Shown here in pieces: positions 58,495 through 64,000 of a stretch of DNA of 64,000 bases. The DNA is from Dactylorhiza incarnata (taxonomy: Eukaryota > Streptophyta > Magnoliopsida > Asparagales > Orchidaceae): NCBI GenBank assembly GCA_033032865.1, contig JAWHQI010000060.1, positions 10,682,001-10,746,000 of the forward strand, read 5' to 3'. Each line of letters opens with the position of its first letter. Position 1 is the first letter of the stretch. The notes beneath the pieces are model-generated. The model ran no database searches, was not told the DNA's origin, and worked only from the letters and a program-made list of their open reading frames with translations. The position numbers were made by a program, and so were the translations under genes.

Positions 58495-58648
58495 AGGCCC
58501 ATATATTAGGCCCATTTTCCTTTCTCTCTTTTAGTCTCACATCTCCTGTATAGGATTTCTTCATTCTCTCTCTTCCTATATATTTGTACTCATACTTGTA
58601 TTTTCCTCTCAAGTGAATATACTACAAGGTTTATACCATTTCTCTACA
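58466..58648 (+). repeat. copia 3' LTR, 183 bp
   Basis: Same ends as the 5' LTR (TGTTAGAGAATATAGG..CTCTACA), preceded by the purine tract CTTGCGGGGGAG. Differences from the 5' LTR: AA to TT in the CCCATATAxxAGG word and two C to A changes. Confidence 0.95.
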
Positions 58649-59046
58649 GAGATCATGGAACTAGAATTCAAGGGACCAATTCCAATTTCCTTGTTCAAAG
58701 ACAAAATAAAGGGATTTGCAATCATGCTGAATTACGTGGAATTTGTTTTAGAGTAATCTCAATTCCTTCCTAATGACATTGGAATTGGAGAAGTCCCGAT
58801 ACCAATAACCAATATCTAATACCTTCCCAACAAATCGAAATCTTCCGTGGTTAGGCAAAAATGTCACTGCGATTAATCTTAAATTTCGCTGCAAGCATTT
58901 TGGCGTTTCGCCAATACGGTAGTGAACTACCCGCAATTTTAGCATAAATCTAACCGCGCTCCTTGGGACGAGTTGGTGGATCACAAATGTATGGTTATTG
59001 TTGGTGTTTGTTCTCGCCTTCCAAAATCAAGAAATCCTAACGAGCG
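58649..59046. other. flank of the copia element, no gene confirmed
   Basis: 58,650-58,800 is rich in AATTCC words like the 30 bp left of the element, suggesting a MITE split by it. The minus frame 58,984-58,748 has no recognisable domain. Confidence 0.45.
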
Positions 59047-59135
59047 ATGAGCTTCCACTCCCTCCGCGGAGCCTTCCACGACCGGATCCCTTTGCAGTTC
59101 AATTTGCAGCTCGCCAGCGCCAAGTCCCTTTACAG
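59047..59135 (+). CDS. possible first coding exon, unassigned
   Basis: An ATG at 59,047 opens MSFHSLRGAFHDRIPLQFNL, then QLASAKSLYR, with a possible donor CAG/GTCATT at 59,135. The sequence is GC-richer than its surroundings and gene-like at its 5' end, but downstream DNA is AT-rich and then retrotransposon, and I recognise no family. It may be the start of a truncated gene, or chance. No continuation exon was found. Confidence 0.25.
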
Positions 59136-59584
59136 GTCATTGCCGCCGCCGCCGCCCTCCACATATGCTAGCCCTTTCTTCCTCTCCCATCACTGGCACT
59201 TCTTCCCCATCTCTGTTTTTATATATATCTGAAACTTTATATATATATATAAACTTTTTCATCCTGCTAACAACTGATCCTGATCTTTGTATCAGCTTGA
59301 AATATAGGATCAACTTGATGATCACGGTAAAAATTGATCCTAATCTTTGTATGTTTTTTCAGTTCTTAGTTTGACATCAATCCATCATATAAACCATCAA
59401 CGGCCTTAAAAACTCTTAAAAAATCTTCTTGTTAGTGCTTGTCTCTTTCTATTTCTTTTCCACCTGCAGCTTCTCAATCTGTATGCAAGTCATGTACTAG
59501 TTTATTTATATATATTATAAACTTATTCACACAACTTTTATTTTTCAGGTCACATGTTGATCATTAAAATACATGATGACGTAA
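59136..59584. other. AT-rich, no gene seen
   Basis: Contains a CCG microrepeat (59,143-59,155), a TA tract (59,237-59,250) and a duplicated TGATCCTxATCTTTGTAT (59,276 and 59,335). Confidence 0.55.
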
Positions 59585-59911
59585 TGTTACAGCCCGGCAG
59601 GACACACGTCTCAAAGATGGGCCATCAGGAAATCTAAGGGTGTTATTTGAAGACACGTGTCAAGCAGAGATCAAGTTTACCGCTTGATGCGTGCTTTTCG
59701 TATTGTGTTTTCACCCTGCCATTTTTATCGTTTTCATCCGTTTCTGTGTTAGATGTGTATGATTATTGCTCATATTGAGATTTATTGCTCATATTGAGAT
59801 GTATTCTTATTGTAGGTGTGGACTTTTGTGCATGTTCGGTGATGTTATGGTCAATTTGAAATACGCACGCGCATCTCTTTTCCCCATGACACAGCCAGTT
59901 TTCTGTCATCC
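59585..59911 (-). mobile_element. inverted fragment of the Athila-like 3' end
   Basis: 59,759-59,911 is the reverse complement, with few differences, of 63,826-64,000, the 3' untranslated part of the Athila-like element at the window end (shared words TGAGATGTATTCTTATTGTA, GGTGTGGACTTTTGT, CAATTTGAAATACGCAC, CTCTTTTCCCCATGACA). 59,585-59,758 (TGTTACAGCCCGGCAGGACA) may be the adjoining LTR piece. So a second, inverted copy or an inversion breakpoint abuts the pol sequence at 59,912. Confidence 0.7.
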
Positions 59912-61339
59912 CAAGAGCACTTCCCTTTACCCTTCATTGATCAAATGCTGGAAAGGCTGGCGGGGCATGAGTTTTATTGCTTCATGGATGAGTACTCAGG
60001 ATATAATCAAATTACCATTGACCCAGATGATCAAGAGAAGACATCGTTCACCTTCCCTTTCGGCACTTTTGCATTCAGGCGAATGTCATTTGGTCTGTGT
60101 AACGCTAATGCTATTTTTCAGCGGTGCATGATTGCTATATTCCACGAGGATTTCTTAGAGGTGTTCATGGACGACTTTTCTCTTTTTGGGTCGTCCTTTG
60201 ATATGTGCCTCCGCTGCCTTTCCAAAGCATTGCAGCGGCGTGAAGACTCGAACCTAATTCTAAACTGGGAGAAGTGTCACTTCATGGTTAAGGAAGGAAT
60301 TGTGCTGGGTCACAAGATCTCAAAAGCTGGAATTGAGGTGGATCAGGCGAAGATCAACACTATTCGAAAGCTTCCACCACCTTCCTTTGTTAGGGGAATC
60401 CGTAGTTTTTGGGGGCACGCTGGCTTCTACAGTCGGTTCATCAAAAACATTTCCGAAATTGCCAAGCCCCTTTGCAATCTTCTGGCAAAGGATGTCCCCT
60501 TTCATTTTGCTGATAGTTGTCTGCGTTCTTTCTCTGTATTAAAGGAAAAGTTGATCACCCCCCAGTTTTAGTCTCTCCTGATTGGTCCTTACCGTTCGAT
60601 CTGATGTGCGATGCTAGTGACCATGCGGTCGGAGCCGTTCTCGAGCAGCGCAGAAACAAGGTCTTGCATACCATTCACTATGTTAGCCGCACATTGAATG
60701 ATGTTCAGCAAAACTATACCACCACTGAAAAGGAACTACTGACAGTTATTTTCGCTCTTGATAAATTTCACAACTATCTTATTTTGTCAGGTTATTGTAT
60801 ACACCCACCATGCTACCCTAAAATATCTTTTGGCAAAGAAGGATGTTAAACCACGTCTGATTCGTTGGATTCTTTTGTTACAATAGTTTGATGTTGAGAT
60901 TCACGACAAGAAGTTTGAAAATGTAGTTTATGATCACCTCTCCCGTCTGGAGGGGCACGTGGACCTAGACTCAAACATTGTTGATATTGGAGATTCATTC
61001 CCCAATGAGGAGCTACTCGTAGCCACTTCTGCTGGAGTATCCCCTTGGTTTCCGATTTCGCCAACTTCTACGCTTGTGGTTAGCTCCCTCCAAACCTAAC
61101 CTTTAAGCAAAAGCAAAAAACTTTCAATAAAATAAAAAATTACTTCTTGGATGATCCAATGTTATTTCACACGTGTGCTGACAATATAATTCGCAGATGC
61201 ATCCCTGATGAAACGATTTCATCCATCTTGTTTCACTGCCACAATGGGGAAGTCAGGGGACACATGGGGCTTAGCAGAATTGCCCAAAAGGTATTAACGA
61301 CAGGTTTCTTTTGGCCAACTCTCTTCAAAGATGCGCATA
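59912..61339 (+). pseudogene. Athila-like Ty3/gypsy RT, RNase H and integrase start
   Basis: FIDQMLERLAGHEFYCFMDE, YSGYNQITIDPDDQEKTSFT, FPFGTFAFRRMSFGLCNANA, EVFMDDFSLFG (RT active site), NWEKCHFMVKEGIVLGHKIS, GFYSRFIKNISEIAKPLCNL; then, after a frameshift near 60,560, RNase [58 protein letters not shown] (further shift and stop), and the integrase zinc finger CHNGEVRGHMGLSRIAQKVL, FFWPTLFKDAH. The N-terminal RT part is missing; the sequence begins at an inversion boundary. Family: Athila/Calypso lineage. Interrupted at 61,340. Confidence 0.88.
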
Positions 61340-62062
61340 CCTAAGTTATCAAGGCGCGCGCCTAGGTGCGCCTGAGGCGCCGGGCGCACCCCGTTGCGCC
61401 CCAGCAAGGCTTAGGCGGGCGATGTGTCTAAGGCGCGCCTAGGCGCACCAAGGCGCACCCGAGGCGCGCCCAAGGCGCACCCGAGGCGCCCAAATGCTGA
61501 AATTCAGCAAATTGGGCACCCAATTCGCAGAAATTAAGCGAATTGGGCGCCCAATTCGCAGAAACTCAGCGAATAGGGCGCCCAATTAGCAGAAACTCAG
61601 CGAATAAGGCGCCCAATTCGCAGAAACTCAGCGAATAGGGCGTCCAATTCACAGAAATTCAGCGAATAGGGCGCCCAATTCGCTGAATTGAGCGAATTGG
61701 GCGCCCAATTCGCTGAATTTCAGCGAATTGGGAGCAATTCGCTGGAATTCAGCGATTTGGGCGCCCAATTCGCAGAAATTCAGCGATTTGGGCGCCCATT
61801 TCGCTCAATTCAGCGAATTGGGGGGCCCAAATCGCAGCGAATTGGGGGGCCCAAATCGCAGAAATTCAGCGAATTGGGCGCCCAATTCGCTGAATTTCAG
61901 CTAATTGGGCGTCCATTCGCTGATATTCCATGAATTGGGCGCTCAATTAACTGATTTTATTTTTTTTCCACTTTTGCGCCTCACGTGCCTCATGCGCGCG
62001 CCTGCGCCTTGCGCCTAGGCTCAAGAGCCCCTTTGCGCCTCGGTGCGCCTTTAATAACTTAG
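61340..62062. mobile_element. 723-bp TIR element with internal satellite, TSD GCGCATA
   Basis: Left end CCTAAGTTATCAAGGCGCGC and right end GGTGCGCCTTTAATAACTTAG are inverted. GCGCATA flanks both sides (61,333-61,339 and 62,063-62,069), and removing the insert rejoins the integrase reading (KDAH continuing at YVAKWDR). GC-rich GGCGCGCCTAGGCGC arms (about 150 bp) enclose the array at 61,500-61,955. No coding. A 7-8 bp duplication fits hAT or a similar superfamily; assignment unproven. Confidence 0.85.
61500..61955. repeat. 31-33 bp array (about 14 copies) inside the TIR element
   Basis: Unit: AGAAATTCAGCGAATTGGGC plus GCCCAATTCGC; the halves AGCGAATTGGGCGCCCAATT are palindromic. Variants replace CAGAA by CTGAA. 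An 81-codon frame (61,688-61,933) is compositional. Confidence 0.9.
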
Positions 62063-62069
62063 GCGCATA

Positions 62070-62272
62070 TCTATGTCGCAAAGTGGGACCGAAGTCAGCG
62101 CTCCGATAATATTTCAAGAAGGGATGAGATGCCCCTGAACAGCATTCTAGTCTGTGAGATGTTTGATGTCTGGGGTATTGACTTCATGGGCCCATTCCCG
62201 ATGTCATTTGGAAAGCAGTATATTCTTGTGGCGGTCGATTACGTTTCCAAATGGGTCGAAGTCGAAGCATTC
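62070..62272 (+). pseudogene. Athila-like integrase, middle part
   Basis: [40 protein letters not shown] and [13 protein letters not shown]: the catalytic-core start with the [12 protein letters not shown] motif. A 5' shift breaks the CDRCQ zinc residues (WDRSQ). Stops when the solo LTR begins at 62,273. Confidence 0.85.
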
Positions 62273-62728
62273 TGATACGGCCCCTCGACTGAGACCTAGT
62301 TCGGCCGGGGAGGAGAGGGAAATCCCGTAGCGGGTTGGAGTTGCGCTTGCGAGATCCAATGGTGTCGGGGAGGAGTCCACGGGGAAGGAGGAGGCCGGAG
62401 GAGGCGGCGGTTCCGGATCGGGGACGAAATCGCATTGGGCGTCGCGATGCGGAAGCGGGCGGCTGCTCGGGCTCGATAGGTTACGGGGGAAATCATTTTA
62501 GAGAGAAAGAGAGAGAGAGAGAAGGAGAGTTTTGGAAATACTTCTTGCATACTTTCATCAAGGGATTCTCAACCAAATATAGGGTTGTGCTCAAACCAAA
62601 CCAAAAGATGGTCTATTTTCCAAAACATAACATAAAATAAAGATACAATGTCACATAATAAAAACGACTAATTGGATCGTGCCGGGGCACGGCGCTTGTA
62701 TGTTAACCCCCAACGTGGGTCCGTAACA
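62273..62728. mobile_element. 456-bp solo LTR
   Basis: TG..CA ends (TGATACGGCCCC at left, GGGTCCGTAACA at right) with 5-bp flanks CATTC and CCTTC (one mismatch). It splits the integrase between VEAF and PTNDAKVVLKF. Contains a GA tract (62,503-62,524). No internal coding, no partner LTR, hence solo. A degraded relative is at 42,680-43,165. Confidence 0.8.
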
Positions 62729-62733
62729 CCTTC

Positions 62734-63530
62734 CCAACCAACGATGCTAAGTAGTGTTGAAATTCCTGCATAAAAATATATTCTCTTGCTTCAGCACGCC
62801 TGGAACAATCATTAGTGATGGGGGAAGTCATTTCTTCAACCGACCTTTCGATCTCCTTCTTAAAAAATTTGGTGTGCACTACAAAATCGCTCTAGCCTAC
62901 CACCCACAAACTAGTGGGCAAGTAAAAGTCTCTAACCGTGTGCTAAAGCGCATAATTGAAAAATCAGTGCACACCAACCAAAAGGATTTGGCCAACAAGC
63001 TCGACGATGCATTATGGGCCTACTGCACAACTTTTAAAACTCTGATCAGCATGTCTCCGTTCAGACTTATGTATAGGAAAGCATGTCACCTTCCAGTCGA
63101 GCTCGAGCATCGTGCCTTTTGGGCCACGAAATATTTAAACGTTAATATGACTGAGTCTGGAAAAGGACGTCTTCGCAACTTTGCGCCTTAGAAGAATTCA
63201 GGCATGAAGCTTACGAAAATGCGCGGATTTATAAGGACCGGAATAAGAAGTGGCATGACTAGTGGATCCGCCATAAAGAGTTCAACAAAGGTAATCTTGT
63301 CTTATTGTATAACTCCTGATTGCATCTCTTTCCAGGAAAACTTAAATCCATATGGCACTGGCCTTTCACGATCACTTGTGTCTTCCCTTTTTGGCTCACT
63401 TGAGATGTATGGCGAGGAGGGGTTGTTTAAAGTTAATGGACAATGTCTGAAACTATATAATGGTGTTTGTTTTGAGCGTGCTTGTGTGATAACTGAATTT
63501 TTTGATACTAATGACTAGACAATTTATATA
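62734..63530 (+). pseudogene. Athila-like integrase, C-terminal part
   Basis: PGTIISDGGSHFFNRPFDLL, KKFGVHYKIALAYHPQTSGQ, VKVSNRVLKRIIEKSV, DDALWAYCTTFKTLISMSPF, RLMYRKACHLPVELEHRAFW (catalytic D present; the usual Q-x-E-x-SNR shows as QVKVSNR, so Glu is lost). Beyond a stop at 63,191 come EFRHEAYENARIYKDRNKKW and the GKLKSIWHWPFTI-like tail. Inactive. Confidence 0.87.
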
Positions 63531-64000
63531 CTGCTTAATACAGGTATCTGGTCTAGCTCAAGGACGTTAAACAAAGAGCTCTTGGGAGGCACCCCATGTT
63601 TATCCGTTTTCTAATTTCAATTTTCAGATTTTTTTTGCTTTTTGGCATGTGTGCAAGAGTCCAACTGGGGATTAGCCAAAAATATAGCCCAAGTCGCGCA
63701 CGCGCAATTGTATGTGCGTGCAAAAATATCGCACGCGCAAATTCGAAATGTCCCAAACTTGCTAAAATCAGGAAAATGACTGCGTACGCGCATGCAAAAA
63801 TTACGTATGCGCAAATTCGGATGACAGGAAACTGGTTGTCATGGGGAAAAGAGACGCACGCGAGTGCGAAAATTACGGACGGGGGTGCGTATTTCAAATT
63901 GAAGATAACATCTTCGACACGTACAAAAGTCCACACCTATAATAAGAATACATCCACACGGCCCAGATGAACAATAAATCTCAATATGGGCAATAATTAT
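63531..64000 (+). mobile_element. Athila-like 3' untranslated region
   Basis: Non-coding, rich in CGCACGCGC / GCGTACGCGC words (63,690-63,880). The last 175 bp are inverted relative to 59,759-59,911. The 3' LTR would start beyond the window. Confidence 0.65.

Larger units (their letters stand above)
53302..58648 (+). mobile_element. Ty1/copia retrotransposon (Ale-like), complete, 5347 bp
   Basis: 183-bp LTRs (53,302-53,484 and 58,466-58,648) differ at 4 positions. The 5-bp flanks are GAGAC and GAGAT, a TSD with one change. PBS TGGTATCAGAGCT (53,485-53,497) fits the initiator-Met tRNA, and the polypurine tract CTTGCGGGGGAG lies at 58,454-58,465. Gag, protease, integrase, RT and RNase H follow copia order, but two frameshifts (about 55,442-55,480 and 57,366-57,378) split the polyprotein, and the protease motif is DPGA. 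Short LTRs and the RLIQDL / SPDVTFCEDQ type pol suggest the Ale (Retrofit) lineage. It is probably inactive but young. It lies 600 bp upstream of L37a exon 2. Confidence 0.93.

Noticed and set aside
61688..61933. 81-residue repetitive protein
   Set aside because: Translation of the 31-bp array within the TIR element.

Overview
This is a plant nuclear window, probably from an angiosperm with a medium-to-large, repeat-rich genome. The evidence is spliced plant genes with GT..AG introns (an L37a ribosomal protein, a DUF599 membrane protein, an Agenet/ENT chromatin-type protein) set among plant-specific transposons: Ale-like, Sirevirus-like, Athila-like, CACTA, hAT, Helitron, RTE, Au-SINE-like and Tourist-like elements. 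Nothing in it is bacterial or viral, there is no operon structure, and I cannot name the species.

Layout: 1-1.93 kb is LTR-like DNA plus a GC-rich palindromic minisatellite. 1.93-4.2 kb is a dead hAT transposon. 5.7-6.1 kb is a 5'-truncated LINE with target-site duplication (TSD), and 6.4-7.9 kb a CACTA TNP2 pseudogene. 7.9-15 kb holds two minus-strand copies of one Ty3/gypsy LTR-gag family, one of them split by a 5.1-kb LTR-type insertion, with a captured hAT fragment and a 5S-rRNA-like segment. 17.5-20 kb is a decayed Helitron helicase, followed by a palindromic GC island. 21.5-22.4 kb is the DUF599 gene. 22.9-27.5 kb is a 37-bp minisatellite, a gypsy gag remnant, and a Sirevirus-like tail whose LTR carries a nearly perfect hairpin MITE. 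27.7-29.4 kb has two more tandem arrays. 30.4-32.6 kb is the Agenet/ENT gene. 34-49 kb is a graveyard of SINE, MITE, copia, gypsy and RTE pieces. 49.66-52.7 kb is the L37a gene (minus strand), whose introns contain two SINEs and other repeats. 53.3-58.65 kb is a complete, recent but frameshifted Ty1/copia element. 59.6-64 kb is an Athila-like gypsy pol, interrupted by a 723-bp TIR element carrying an internal array and by a 456-bp solo LTR.

Only three loci look like host genes with intact reading: DUF599, Agenet/ENT and L37a (its initiator-ATG exon not located). A possible first exon near 59.05 kb is unassigned. No gene cluster or new cellular system is evident. The less ordinary content is structural: palindromic minisatellites, a TIR element with its own satellite, clustered palindromes and W-box-like words in LTRs, and a readable order of nested insertions.
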